Shown here piece by piece: positions 25,944 to 34,369 of a stretch of 64,000 nucleotides of DNA. The DNA comes from Nocardiopsis mwathae (GTDB taxonomy: Bacteria > Actinomycetota > Actinomycetes > Streptosporangiales > Streptosporangiaceae). The notes under the pieces are model-generated. The model was not told the origin of the DNA, did not search any database, and saw only the letters and a list, made by a program, of their open reading frames with translations. A program made the position numbers and the translations under genes. The stretch lies in NCBI RefSeq assembly GCF_014201195.1, contig NZ_JACHDS010000001.1:1984001-2048000 (forward strand), read 5' to 3'. Within the stretch, counting starts at the first letter, position 1, and each line of letters opens with the position of its first letter.

Positions 25944-26320
25944 CGCGGGAGGTGTTCGAGTACGCGCTGGTGCGCGTGGTTCCGCGGTTGGAGCGGGGCG
26001 AGCAGGTGAATGCGGGGGTGATCGTGTACTGCCAGGCGCGGGGGTTCCTGGCGGCGCGGTGGGCGTTGGATGAGGCGCGGTTGTCGGCGTTGGATCCCGG
26101 GGTGGATCTGGTCGGGGTGCGGCGTGCGTTGGAGGCCGTGGAGGCGGTGTGCCGGGGTGGTGGTGCCGCGGGTGCGGCCGGTGGTGAGTCGGCGGGTCGG
26201 CGGTTTCGCTGGGTGACGGCGCCGCGGAGCACGATCGTGCAGCCGGGGCCGATTCATACGGGGTTGACGGAGGATCCGGAGGGGGAGTTGGAGCGGTTGT
26301 TGGATCGCCTGGTGCGCTGA
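25940..26320 (+). CDS. DUF3037 protein
   Basis: The 126-residue protein reads FEYALVRVVPRLERGEQVNAGVIVYCQARGFLAARW, the DUF3037 signature, and ends in TGLTEDPEGELERLLDRLV. GTG overlaps the kinase stop by 4 bp, and GGAGG lies at the end of the kinase gene. The fixed HipA-DUF3037 pairing is known from several phyla, and suggests partner proteins; the function is not known. Confidence 0.82.
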   Translation: MTREVFEYALVRVVPRLERGEQVNAGVIVYCQARGFLAARWALDEARLSALDPGVDLVGVRRALEAVEAVCRGGGAAGAAGGESAGRRFRWVTAPRSTIVQPGPIHTGLTEDPEGELERLLDRLVR

Positions 26321-26348
26321 GTTCGGCGCGGTGGTGCGGTGGGGTCGT

Positions 26349-26381
26349 CCCCGGTGGCCGGTTGCGGCTGCCGGGGTTTTT
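26349..26381 (+). terminator. Terminator of the HipA-DUF3037 operon
   Basis: CCCCGG (26349-26354) pairs with CCGGGG (26371-26376), followed directly by TTTTT. It is one of few hairpins here with a U-run. Confidence 0.6.
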
Positions 26382-26399
26382 CGTGTTCTCGGGGGTGGG

Positions 26400-27353
26400 T
26401 CAGGTGAACCAGTGGGCGGCGCCGGTGTGGGGGTCGGTGTAGGCGAGGGGGCGCTCGTTGTGGGTGAGGAGGAGGGTGTGGCCGGGGCGGGGGTCGGGTT
26501 CGGGCGGGGTGGTGTGGGAGAGGGCGTCGGGGGGTTCTTGGGCGATCCAGTGGACGTCGAGGGTGCGGATGTGGTGGGCGATGCGGTGGCGTTCCTCGGC
26601 GGTGAGGTAGGTGAGGACGAGGGAGTGGAAGACGACGACGGTGGTGTGGGCGGGGGCGGTGGCGAGGGCGTCGGGGAGGCGTTGGAGGAGGTCGCCTTGG
26701 ATGAGGTGGGGTGGGTCGGTGCGGGCGATGGTGATGGCGGCGTCGAGGCGTCGGGTGCGTTGGTGGTGTTCGGGCCAGATGAGGCTGTGGAGCCAGCGGG
26801 TGTCGTCGGGGTCGTTGATGTCGAGGGGGTTGAGGTCGATTCCGGTGCGCTGGGCGATGTCGAGGCGGGGGTGGGTGGGTGGGGTGGCGCCGGTGGCGGG
26901 TGCGGTGATGCGGAGGGGTGAGTGGGGGTCGCCGGTGGTGGGGCCGTCGGTGTCGTAGGCGTAGCGGTCGGGGTAGAGGCAGAGGCCGGCGGAGGCTCCG
27001 AGTTCGATGAGGGTGAGGGGTTGGGGGAGTGCGGTGAGGAGGGGGTGGAGGGGGGCGCAGCGGGCGGGTTCGTTGGTTTGGGTGCGGCGGTGCTGCATGA
27101 GGGGGGCGATGCGGTGCCAGTTGTCGAGGAGGGTGCGGCGGAGGTGGGGGAAGTCGGTGGGTGTGCCGGTGAGGTGGCGGGTGGCGGCGAAGAGGAGGTT
27201 GGGCTGGTGGCAGCGCGGGGGGAGGGTGTTGATGAGGGCGAGGAGGGTGGGGTCGCCGGCGATGCCGTGGGCGAGTTCGGTGTAGAGGGGGGAGGTGGTG
27301 GCTTCGTGGGTGGCGAAGTGGCGGTAGCGGGTGGCGATGTCGGCGGTGGTCAT
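26400..27353 (-). CDS. DUF2332 family protein
   Basis: The 317-residue protein begins MTTADIATRYRHFATHEATTSPLYTELAHGIAGDP and has LIELGASAGLCLYPDRYAYD and VVVFHSLVLTYLTAEERHRI, matching DUF2332, which looks methyltransferase-like (ELGASAG resembles a SAM-binding loop). Function unknown. It is exceptionally rich in His, Thr and Pro because nearly every codon ends in C; this follows the strand skew of the 25-33 kb block. Confidence 0.8.
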   Translation of the reverse strand: MTTADIATRYRHFATHEATTSPLYTELAHGIAGDPTLLALINTLPPRCHQPNLLFAATRHLTGTPTDFPHLRRTLLDNWHRIAPLMQHRRTQTNEPARCAPLHPLLTALPQPLTLIELGASAGLCLYPDRYAYDTDGPTTGDPHSPLRITAPATGATPPTHPRLDIAQRTGIDLNPLDINDPDDTRWLHSLIWPEHHQRTRRLDAAITIARTDPPHLIQGDLLQRLPDALATAPAHTTVVVFHSLVLTYLTAEERHRIAHHIRTLDVHWIAQEPPDALSHTTPPEPDPRPGHTLLLTHNERPLAYTDPHTGAAHWFT

Positions 27354-27515
27354 GGTGTGGGCCGTTTCCGGGGCAGGGGGCGGCTGCTGTGCGGTGCGGG
27401 GTGGTGGTACCCGGTGCGTGGCGGGTGGTAAACGAGTGGCTGGTGTTGGGGCGTGGTGTGGCGGCCCGCGGGTCCCGGGTGTGGGGGTCGGCGGGCCGCT
27501 TTCGTGTGTCGGGGG

Positions 27516-28577
27516 TTAGTCGAGGGTGTCGGTGTGGTCGGGGGTGGGGGTGCGTTCGTGGGTGGGGATGGGGGCGCCGCGTGGGGGGATGCGGTCGGCG
27601 CGGGCGGGGTCGATTCGGGTGAGGGAGGTGTCGGCGGTGCGTTGGGCGATGGCGGTCATGGCGGCGAGTGCGGAGCGGATTTGGCGTTGTTCGGCGTGGG
27701 GGCCGATGTTGCTGAGTTCGATGAGGATGCTGCCGCTGCCGTGGAGGCCGTAGGCGTTGCGGGCGATGCCGGGGTAGTCGCCGCCGGGGTAGGTGCTGAC
27801 GTTGTTGGCGGGGTGGTGGGTGGTGATGGCGTGGGCGGCGGCGACGGTGGCTTGGCGGGAGAGGTCGGTGGCGGGGGTGGTGACGTCGGGGTGGGTGGGC
27901 CACATGACGGAGGCGGTGATTTCGCGTCCGTGGTGGTCGGTGTAGCGGCCTTGCATGTGGTAGTCGACGACGAGGTCGGGGGTGGTGGCGGCGTAGGTGC
28001 GTTGGATGGCGGCGGCTTCGGGGACGGGGTTGTGGTCGGGGTGGAGGTTGGGGTGGTGGTAGCGGTTGGGGTCGTAGCCTTTGCCTTTTCGTCCGTGTTC
28101 GGGGTCGGCGTGGGGGTCGTGGTTGTAGCGGGAGTTGTTCTCGTGGCCGTCGGGGTTGGCGCGGACGATGATGTCGACGGTGATGCGGGAGCGGAGCCAG
28201 TGGTGCCAGGGGGTGGTGCCGAGGCCGGTGTGGCGGAGGAATTCGAGGGCGGCGGGGGTGCCGAGGGGTTCGTTGCCGTGTTGCTGGGTGATGTAGAGGA
28301 GGCGGCGGGGGCCGGTGCCGACGGTGGCGTGGTAGATGGGGCGGTTCTGGTTGGTGCGGCCGATTTCGGTGATGCGGATGCGGCCGTTGCTGTGGTCGTG
28401 GAGTTGGTGGAGGCGGTGGGTGAGTTCGGCGGTGCTGGGGCGGGGGTCGATGTGGTGGCCGGTTGTGGCCGGTGCGGGGGGTGGGGTGTGGGCGTGGGCG
28501 GGTGTGGTGAGGGCGGCGGGGGTGGCGGCGATGGTGAGTGCGGTGAGGAGTGTGGCGAGTTTCGCTGTGGGGGTCAT
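27516..28577 (-). CDS. Secreted M14 zinc carboxypeptidase
   Basis: The 353-residue protein has a Sec signal peptide (MTPTAKLATLLTALTIAATPAALTTPAHA). M14 motifs follow: zinc ligands HGNEPLG (HxxE) and the His in DLVVDYHMQG, substrate-binding NPDGHENNSRYNHD, and catalytic Glu in GSILIELSNIG. It probably trims C-terminal amino acids from peptides or peptidoglycan stems outside the cell. Like the neighbouring DUF2332 protein it is His/Thr/Pro-rich from C-ending codons. Confidence 0.85.
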   Translation of the reverse strand: MTPTAKLATLLTALTIAATPAALTTPAHAHTPPPAPATTGHHIDPRPSTAELTHRLHQLHDHSNGRIRITEIGRTNQNRPIYHATVGTGPRRLLYITQQHGNEPLGTPAALEFLRHTGLGTTPWHHWLRSRITVDIIVRANPDGHENNSRYNHDPHADPEHGRKGKGYDPNRYHHPNLHPDHNPVPEAAAIQRTYAATTPDLVVDYHMQGRYTDHHGREITASVMWPTHPDVTTPATDLSRQATVAAAHAITTHHPANNVSTYPGGDYPGIARNAYGLHGSGSILIELSNIGPHAEQRQIRSALAAMTAIAQRTADTSLTRIDPARADRIPPRGAPIPTHERTPTPDHTDTLD

Positions 28578-28741
28578 GGGGGGTCAGTGTGCCGGGGCGG
28601 GGGCGGTGGCTCAAGTATCGCGGGGGTGGTGTCGTGGGGCCGTGGTGTGGGGGTTGGGTGTGGTGGTGCAGGTCCGGGGGGTGTGGGGGGAGTTGCCGTC
28701 GGGTGTGCGGACCGTGCACAGTAGGGCTCGTTCAGGAGACG

Positions 28742-28768
28742 TTCGACGTTCGTCGGTTTTTCGACGTT
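28742..28768 (+). promoter_or_regulatory. Direct repeat TTCGACGTT, possible operator
   Basis: TTCGACGTT occurs at 28742-28750 and 28760-28768, 18 bp apart, in the 245-bp gap between the M14 gene and the ligase-like gene. The spacing and the locally lower GC suggest a regulator-binding or promoter region, unproven. Confidence 0.35.
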
Positions 28769-28822
28769 GGCAGATAGGGCGGCGGCCGGGTGGCTGTGCC
28801 TGTGGGTGGAGGAGTAGCCGTC

Positions 28823-30820
28823 ATGCGGCAGTCGCGCTCGGATGGGGTGGCGCAGGGCCCGCGCTTCGATGTGCTGGGGGATATCGCTTATCAGCGTGCC
28901 AATACGGAGGCGCGGGCGCGGGTGTTCGCGCGTCGGGGTGCGGAGGGCGGTTGGGAGCATGTGTCGGCGGGTGAGTTCCTCAGTGAGGTGACGTCGCTGG
29001 CGAAGGGTCTGATCGCGGCGGGTGTGGGTGCCGGGGATCGGATCGTGGTGGTGTGCGGTGCCCGGTATGAGTGGGCGCTGGTGGTGTTCGCGGCGTGGGT
29101 GGTGCGGGCGGTGGTGGTGCCGGTTCCGTCGTCGGCGTCGGCGGAGCGGGTGCGGCACGTGTTGCGGGATTGCGGTCCGGCGGCTGTGGTGTTGGAGGAC
29201 GGGCGGCATGCGGGGACGGTTGCGGGGATTTCGGCGGAGTTGACGGAGCTGGCGCGGACGTGGCGGTTGGATGAGGGGGGTTTGGAGGCGATCGCGCGTC
29301 CGGGTGCGTATATGGATCCGACGGCGGTGCGGTTCCGGCGGGAGGAGTCGCGTCGGGAGGATGCGGCGGTGGTGGCGTATCCGGTGGGGCGTGTGGTGCG
29401 GGCCCGTGGTGTGGTGTTGACGCATGGGAATGTGTTGGCGGCTGCTGAGGGTGTGGTGCGGCGGTTGGGGCCGGCGTTGGCGGAGGTGGAGGAGGGGCGT
29501 GCTGCGGCGTTGTTGCAGCTTCCTCCGTCGGATGTGCATGGTCTTGCGGCTGTGGTGGCGTGTTTGGTGGGCCGGGTGCGGGTGGGTCTGCTGCCGTTGG
29601 GGTCGGGGTGGTTGGGTGCGGTGCGGGAGTTCCGGCCCAGTGTGGTGGTGTGTACGCCGCGGTTGTTGGAGGAGGTGCATGCGGTTGAGCGGGGGCGTGC
29701 GCGGGAGACGAGTTGGGACAGTCTGAACGCGTATGACGCGGCGACGGATCTGGCGGTGGATTTCGATCGTGCGGAGCGTCGGGGTGCCTGGAAGCGGGTG
29801 TCGATGGCGATGTACGACTGGATGTATGCGCGGATTCGGGAGGCGTTGGGTGGGCGGGTGCGGGTGGTGGTGTGTGGTGGGTGGCCGCTGGGTGAGCGGT
29901 TGGACCGGTTTTACAGCGGTGCGGGGATGCCGGTGTTTCAGGCGTTCGGGGTTGCGGAGTCGGCTGGGGCGTTCGTGGTGAATGCTCCGGGTGAGCGGCG
30001 TGCGGGGGCGCAGGGGCGGCCGTTGCCGGGTGTGGAGGTGCGGTTGTCGCGTGAGGGGGAGTTGCATGTGCGCGGTGAGGGTGTGTTCGGGGGGTATTGG
30101 GGTGATGAGGCGGCGAGTCGTGCGGCGTTTCGGGATGGGTGGTTGGCGACGGGGTTCGTCGGTGAGATGGATGCGGAGGGGTATGTGCGGGTGACGGGTC
30201 GGTTGCGGGCGCAGGCGACGTTGGAGGAGCCGTTGGCGCCTCCGTTGCCGCGGCCGTGGGCGCCGCGTGGCGGTGGGGTGGTGTCGCCGGGGGCGGCGGG
30301 TGCGGTGTCCGGTGGGCGGTCCGGTGGTGCGGTGGTGTCGTCGCGGGTGGGGGAGCGCGGGGAGCCGGTGCCGTCGGGTGCTGTTCCGGTTGTGGCCGCT
30401 GGTGGTGCGGGGGTGGCGCCGGCGGACCAGGTGGTGGCGTTGGAGCAGCGGTTGCGGGCGCATCCGCTGGTCAGCCAGGTGATGCTGATCGGGCGGGGGC
30501 GGCCGTATGTGAGTGCGCTGATCACGTTGGTGCGGGATCAGTTGGAGTATTGGCGGTTGGTGAACAACCGGCCGTTGTCGATGGCGCCGGAGGAGATCGC
30601 GGCGGATCCGGATCTGTTGAAGGAGATCCAGGCGATCGTGCATGAGGCCAACGGGACGGTGCCGCCGGGGTTGGCGGTGCGGGCGTTCCACGTGTTGGCG
30701 GAGGAGTTCACGCCGCAGAGCGGGTTGGTTCTGGCGTCGGGTGAGTTGCGGCGTGATGCGGTGTTGCGGGCGTTCGCCGAGGAGATCGACGGGTTGTACC
30801 GGAGTCCGGAGGCGGGCTGA
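28823..30820 (+). CDS. Degenerate AMP-dependent acyl-CoA synthetase (probable pseudoenzyme)
   Basis: ATG 28823 has GGAGGAG 9 nt upstream; 665 residues. Overall order matches long-chain acyl-CoA synthetases (DRIVVVCGARYEWALVVFAAWVVRAVVVPV; VVLTHGNVLAAAEGV; LEQRLRAHPLVSQVMLIGRGRPYVSALITL). The phosphate-binding loop expected as YTSGTTGxPKG reads YPVGRVVRARG. TGD reads TGF, YGxTE reads FGVAES, and the C-terminal catalytic Lys region reads SGELRRD. A Gly/Pro/Val-rich insert of about 60 residues splits the C-terminal domain. The frame is intact with a good RBS, so it is kept, probably for binding rather than catalysis. Confidence 0.75.
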   Translation: MRQSRSDGVAQGPRFDVLGDIAYQRANTEARARVFARRGAEGGWEHVSAGEFLSEVTSLAKGLIAAGVGAGDRIVVVCGARYEWALVVFAAWVVRAVVVPVPSSASAERVRHVLRDCGPAAVVLEDGRHAGTVAGISAELTELARTWRLDEGGLEAIARPGAYMDPTAVRFRREESRREDAAVVAYPVGRVVRARGVVLTHGNVLAAAEGVVRRLGPALAEVEEGRAAALLQLPPSDVHGLAAVVACLVGRVRVGLLPLGSGWLGAVREFRPSVVVCTPRLLEEVHAVERGRARETSWDSLNAYDAATDLAVDFDRAERRGAWKRVSMAMYDWMYARIREALGGRVRVVVCGGWPLGERLDRFYSGAGMPVFQAFGVAESAGAFVVNAPGERRAGAQGRPLPGVEVRLSREGELHVRGEGVFGGYWGDEAASRAAFRDGWLATGFVGEMDAEGYVRVTGRLRAQATLEEPLAPPLPRPWAPRGGGVVSPGAAGAVSGGRSGGAVVSSRVGERGEPVPSGAVPVVAAGGAGVAPADQVVALEQRLRAHPLVSQVMLIGRGRPYVSALITLVRDQLEYWRLVNNRPLSMAPEEIAADPDLLKEIQAIVHEANGTVPPGLAVRAFHVLAEEFTPQSGLVLASGELRRDAVLRAFAEEIDGLYRSPEAG

Positions 30821-30870
30821 GGGTGGTGTGGCGGTAGCGCGTCGGCGGTCCGGTGCCGGTGCGGGGCTGT

Positions 30871-30898
30871 GGGGCGGGCGCGGGTGTGCGTCCGCCCC
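30871..30898. terminator. Terminator between convergent ligase-like and response-regulator genes
   Basis: GGGGCGG (30871-30877) pairs with CCGCCCC (30892-30898), followed by TTT. Confidence 0.55.
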
Positions 30899-30914
30899 TT
30901 TCGTGTGTGGGGGG

Positions 30915-31562
30915 TCAGGCGTTGTTGAGGTAGGCGAGGACGGCGAGGACGCGGCGGCTGTCGTCGGTGGAGGGGGGGAGGTCGAGTTTGGTGAAGATGT
31001 TGTTGATGTGTTTGCTGACGGCTTTTTCGGTGATGAAGAGGCGTTGGGCGATGGCGGAGTTGGAGCGGCCTTCGGCCATTTCTCCGAGGACTTCGCGTTC
31101 GCGGGGGGTGAGGGCGGCGAGGGGGCCGGCTTCGCTGTGTTTGGCGAGGAGTTGGGAGATGACGGCGGGGTCCATGGCGGTTCCGCCGGCGGCGACGCGG
31201 CGGATGGCGTCGATGAATTGGCCGATGTCGAAGACGCGGTCTTTGAGCATGTAGCCGACGGCTCCTCCGTCGTCGGAGAGGAGTTCTCGGGCGTAGAGCT
31301 GTTCGACGTGCTGGGAGAGCACGAGGATGGGGAGGCCGGGGACCTGGCGTCTGGCTTCGATGGCGGCCTGGAGTCCTTCGTCGGTGAAGGTGGGGGGCAG
31401 GCGGACGTCGACGACGCCGACGTCGGGGCGGTGCTCCAGGAGGGCTTTGAGGAGGTCGGGTCCGTTGTCGACGGCGGCGACGACCTCGAAGTCGTGGGCT
31501 TGTAGCAGCCGGATCAGTCCATCGCGGAGGAGGGCGAGGTCTTCGGCGATGACAACACGCAC
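30915..31562 (-). CDS. NarL/LuxR-family response regulator
   Basis: The 215-residue protein has a receiver domain (MRVVIAEDLALLRDGLIRLL, acceptor Asp in VGVVDVRLPP, Lys in YMLKDRV) and a C-terminal LuxR-type HTH (LTPREREVLGEMAEGRSNSAIAQRLFITEKAVSKHINNIF). The gene starts inside the histidine kinase gene (49-bp overlap), so they form one two-component pair. Targets unknown. Confidence 0.93.
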   Translation of the reverse strand: MRVVIAEDLALLRDGLIRLLQAHDFEVVAAVDNGPDLLKALLEHRPDVGVVDVRLPPTFTDEGLQAAIEARRQVPGLPILVLSQHVEQLYARELLSDDGGAVGYMLKDRVFDIGQFIDAIRRVAAGGTAMDPAVISQLLAKHSEAGPLAALTPREREVLGEMAEGRSNSAIAQRLFITEKAVSKHINNIFTKLDLPPSTDDSRRVLAVLAYLNNA

Positions 31563-32788
31563 GGGAGCTCCATTGTGACGATTGTCGGCCCGCCTGCCGG
31601 GCTGACAATGCTTATCGTGCCATCGAATGCTCCGAGCCTGCGCCTGATGCCTTGGAGGCCGGTGCCTTTGGTGAGGTCGGCGCCGCCTTTGCCGTCGTCG
31701 CCGACGAGGAGGACGAGGCGGTCGCCGCCGTGGTTGATGCGGACCCAGGCGCGGGTGGCGTCGGCGTGTTTGGCGGCGTTGGTGAGGATTTCGGCGATGG
31801 CGAAGTAGGCGGCGGATTCGACGGGGGCGGCGAGGCGGCCGGGGAGGTCGATGTCGACGTCGATGGGCAGGTGCTGGGTGACGGCGAGGGCGCGGACGGC
31901 GCCGTCGAGTCCGCGTTCGACGAGGACGGGGGGGTGGATGCCGCGGACGAGGTCGCGGAGTTCGGTGAGGGCTTGGCGGGTGGCGTCGCGGGCTTCGGTG
32001 AGGAGTTGTTGGGCGGTGTGGGGGTCGCGGGCGAGCATTTGTTCGGCCATGCCGAGGCTCATGCCGAGGGCGACGAGGCGGGCTTGGGCGCCGTCGTGGA
32101 GGTCGCGTTCGATGCGGCGGACTTCGGAGGCTTGGGCGTCGATGGTTTCGGCGCGTGAGGTGGCGAGGTGGGCGACGCGTTCGGCGAGGCGGGTTTTTTC
32201 GTTGGGGGCGAGGAGCCAGCGGTTGAGGTGGGCGTAGCCGGTGACGCTGATGGGGGTGATGACCCAGTAGACGAGGATGAGGAGGAGGGCGGGCAGGAGG
32301 GTGATGAGGGCGCCGGTCTGGTCGGTGGGGGGGATGAGGCCGTAGTAGGTGGGGTCGTCGCGCCAGAGGAGGGTGCTGTAGAGGGTGAGGTGGGCGGCTT
32401 GGGCGATGAGCATGGCGGGCAGGGCGGCGATGACGGCGCCGAAGAGGCCGTTGACGAGGAGCCAGGTGAGGTCGCGCCAGGTGGTGGGGTCGGTGAGGAT
32501 GGCGCCGGCGCGGTGGGAGATGCCGGTGGGGGGGAGTGGGTGGTAGGGGGTGGGGATGGGTCCGTCGGGGAGGAAGTGGCCGAGCATGGTGCGGTGGGTG
32601 TCGGCGTGGCCGCGGATGAGGGGGGTGAGCAGGACGATGAGGGGGAGGCCGACCCAGAGGAGGGAGAGGACGGTGGCCAGGGCGTAGAGGGTGAGGAGGA
32701 GGAGCCCGGTGGCGGCGTGGGCGACGAACAGCAGTGACCAGGCCAGCAGGTTGGTGCGGCTGGCGCGCTGGTAGTCGATGCCGGCCAT
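31514..32788 (-). CDS. Sensor histidine kinase, NarX/DesK type
   Basis: ATG 32788 follows AAGGA and gives 424 residues. Four or five membrane helices make the sensor half (LLAWSLLFVAHAATGLLLLTLYALATVLSLLWVGLPLIVLL; LLPALLLILVYWVITPISV). The HisKA_3 box is RRIERDLHDGAQARLVALGMSLGMAE, and the ATPase has EILTNAAKHADA and DDGKGGADLTKGTGLQGIRRRL. It phosphorylates the overlapping LuxR-type regulator. A long upstream in-frame extension is not supported by RBS or homology. Confidence 0.92.
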   Translation of the reverse strand: MAGIDYQRASRTNLLAWSLLFVAHAATGLLLLTLYALATVLSLLWVGLPLIVLLTPLIRGHADTHRTMLGHFLPDGPIPTPYHPLPPTGISHRAGAILTDPTTWRDLTWLLVNGLFGAVIAALPAMLIAQAAHLTLYSTLLWRDDPTYYGLIPPTDQTGALITLLPALLLILVYWVITPISVTGYAHLNRWLLAPNEKTRLAERVAHLATSRAETIDAQASEVRRIERDLHDGAQARLVALGMSLGMAEQMLARDPHTAQQLLTEARDATRQALTELRDLVRGIHPPVLVERGLDGAVRALAVTQHLPIDVDIDLPGRLAAPVESAAYFAIAEILTNAAKHADATRAWVRINHGGDRLVLLVGDDGKGGADLTKGTGLQGIRRRLGAFDGTISIVSPAGGPTIVTMELPCVLSSPKTSPSSAMD

Positions 32789-33104
32789 GTGGGGTCCTTC
32801 CTGGGTGTGGGCGGTGTGGGGGGTGGTGGGTGTTCTGCCTTCATTGTGGCGGAGGGGGGTGGGGCGTGCAGGGGTGTCAGCTCCCCTTTGCGGCGGGTCA
32901 GAGGGGGTGGGTGGCGGTAACGGTTTGGTTTTGGGTTGTGGCCGGTGGGGTGGTTTCGGTGCTGGTGGGGGGTGGGGTGGGGCGACCGGGGGTTTGCAAG
33001 AGGGTTTCAGTTTCTGAAATTTCTTGCTAAGTTCTGCGCAATCGTTCCGCCGCGGGGGACACGGCGGCGGCGAGCCCCCCACGCGCACCCCAAGGAGACC
33101 CCCC
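32789..33104. other. Divergent promoter region of the two-component and mal operons
   Basis: This 316-bp gap is G-rich up to about 32990 and then changes to an A/T-rich operator-containing stretch. The strand composition switches here from G-rich to C-rich. No ORF of coding character was seen. Confidence 0.5.
32996..33041 (+). promoter_or_regulatory. Candidate operator of malEFG
   Basis: The palindrome TTTCAG-TTT-CTGAAA (33005-33019) is flanked by GCAAG (32996) and CTTGC (33023), with a further TTGC/GCAA pair at 33024-33041. Nested inverted repeats upstream of sugar importers are usual LacI-family operators. The cognate regulator gene is not in the window. Confidence 0.6.
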
Positions 33105-34361
33105 ATGCGGCTGGCCCCCATCGCCGCGGCGGCCCTCGGCCTGGCACTGGCCCTGCCCGCCTGCGGCACCGGCGCCCCGGCCCCCGAGGCCACCGGCGAG
33201 ATCACGTTCTGGGACACCTCGGACGCCACCACCGAAGCCCCCGCGGTGCGGCGGCTCATCGACGAGTTCAACGCCGCCCACCCCGACTACACCGTCCACT
33301 ACGAGAACGTGCCGTTCGCCGACGCGCAGGACACCTTCAAGACCGCCGCCCAGTCCGGGGACGGCGCCCCCGACGTGCTGCGCGCCGACGTGGGCTGGGT
33401 CGCCGAGCTGGCCGCGCTGGGCTACCTGGCCCCGCTGGACGGCACCCCCGCCCTGGAGGATCCCGACGACTTCCTTCCCACGCCCTATTCCAGCACCCGG
33501 TACGAGGGCGCGACCTATGCGGTCCCCCAGGTCACCGATGCCCTGGGGCTGCTGTACAACACCGAGCTGCTGGCCGAGGCCGGGCACACCGAGCCGCCGG
33601 CGACCATGGCCGACCTCAAGCGGGCGGCGCTGGACGTGGGCGAGAGGACGGACGCCGACGGGCTGTACCTGAACGCCGCCGACGGGTTCTTCCTGCTGCC
33701 GCACTACTACGCCCACGGCGGCGACCTGCTCGACACCGAGGCGCAGCGGATCACCGTCAACGACGGGGCCGGGGTGGCCGCACTGGAGGAGGTCCTCGAC
33801 CTCATCGAATCGGGGGCCGCGGCGCGCCCCGCCCTCACCGACACCTACGCCACCATGCAGACCGCCTTCAAGGAGGGCGATGTGGCGATGATCTTCAACG
33901 GCCCCTGGGCCATGGGCGACCTGCGCGCCGGCTCCGCCTTCGCCGAGGACCCGGCCAACCTCGGGGTCGCGCCGGTGCCCGCCGGGCCCGGCGGGCAGGG
34001 GAGCCCCACCGGCGGCCACGACTACGCGGTCTATGCGGGGTCGGGGGAGGCGGAGGCCGCCCACGCGTTCATCCGGTTCATGGCCTCGGCCGACACCCAG
34101 GCCGCGTTGAGCGAGGAGCTGGGGCTGCTGCCGACCCGCGCCTCGGTCTACGAGCGCGAGGAGGTCGCCTCCCACCCCACGGTGCGCGACTTCGCCCCGG
34201 TGGTGGAGACGGCCCGGCCGGGGGTGTGGATCCCCGAGGGCGGCACGCTGTTCGAGCCCTTCACCAAGCAGCTGCCGGCGGCGGTGTCGGGGTCGGCCAC
34301 CGCCCAGGAGGCGCTGGACGGCGTGGCCGCCGACTACCGGGCCGCCCTGGGGTGGGACTGA
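33105..34361 (+). CDS. Sugar (maltose/maltodextrin-type) ABC solute-binding lipoprotein
   Basis: ATG 33105 with CAAGGAG upstream gives 418 residues. The signal MRLAPIAAAALGLALALPACG carries lipobox LPAC. The body is SBP_bac_1: GEITFWDTSDATTEAPAVRRLIDEFNAAHPDY, APDVLRADVGWVAELA, YAVPQVTDALGLLYNTELL, FKEGDVAMIFNGPWAMG. This matches MalE-like maltose/maltodextrin binders. It starts a malE-F-G operon with no ATPase gene, so a shared MsiK-type ATPase elsewhere is inferred. Confidence 0.87.
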   Translation: MRLAPIAAAALGLALALPACGTGAPAPEATGEITFWDTSDATTEAPAVRRLIDEFNAAHPDYTVHYENVPFADAQDTFKTAAQSGDGAPDVLRADVGWVAELAALGYLAPLDGTPALEDPDDFLPTPYSSTRYEGATYAVPQVTDALGLLYNTELLAEAGHTEPPATMADLKRAALDVGERTDADGLYLNAADGFFLLPHYYAHGGDLLDTEAQRITVNDGAGVAALEEVLDLIESGAAARPALTDTYATMQTAFKEGDVAMIFNGPWAMGDLRAGSAFAEDPANLGVAPVPAGPGGQGSPTGGHDYAVYAGSGEAEAAHAFIRFMASADTQAALSEELGLLPTRASVYEREEVASHPTVRDFAPVVETARPGVWIPEGGTLFEPFTKQLPAAVSGSATAQEALDGVAADYRAALGWD

Positions 34362-34369
34362 GCCCGGCG

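Noticed and set aside
26254-28719. 821-codon minus-strand frame
   Set aside because: Almost pure His/Pro/Arg, a shadow of the DUF2332 and M14 genes produced by the G-rich strand skew.
28574-30691. 705-codon minus-strand frame
   Set aside because: Arg/His/Pro low complexity opposite the ligase-like gene; no start signal or domain.
31514-33271. Longer histidine kinase start at 33271
   Set aside because: It would run through the mal operator and the mal SBP start; ATG 32788 has AAGGA and the family N-terminus.
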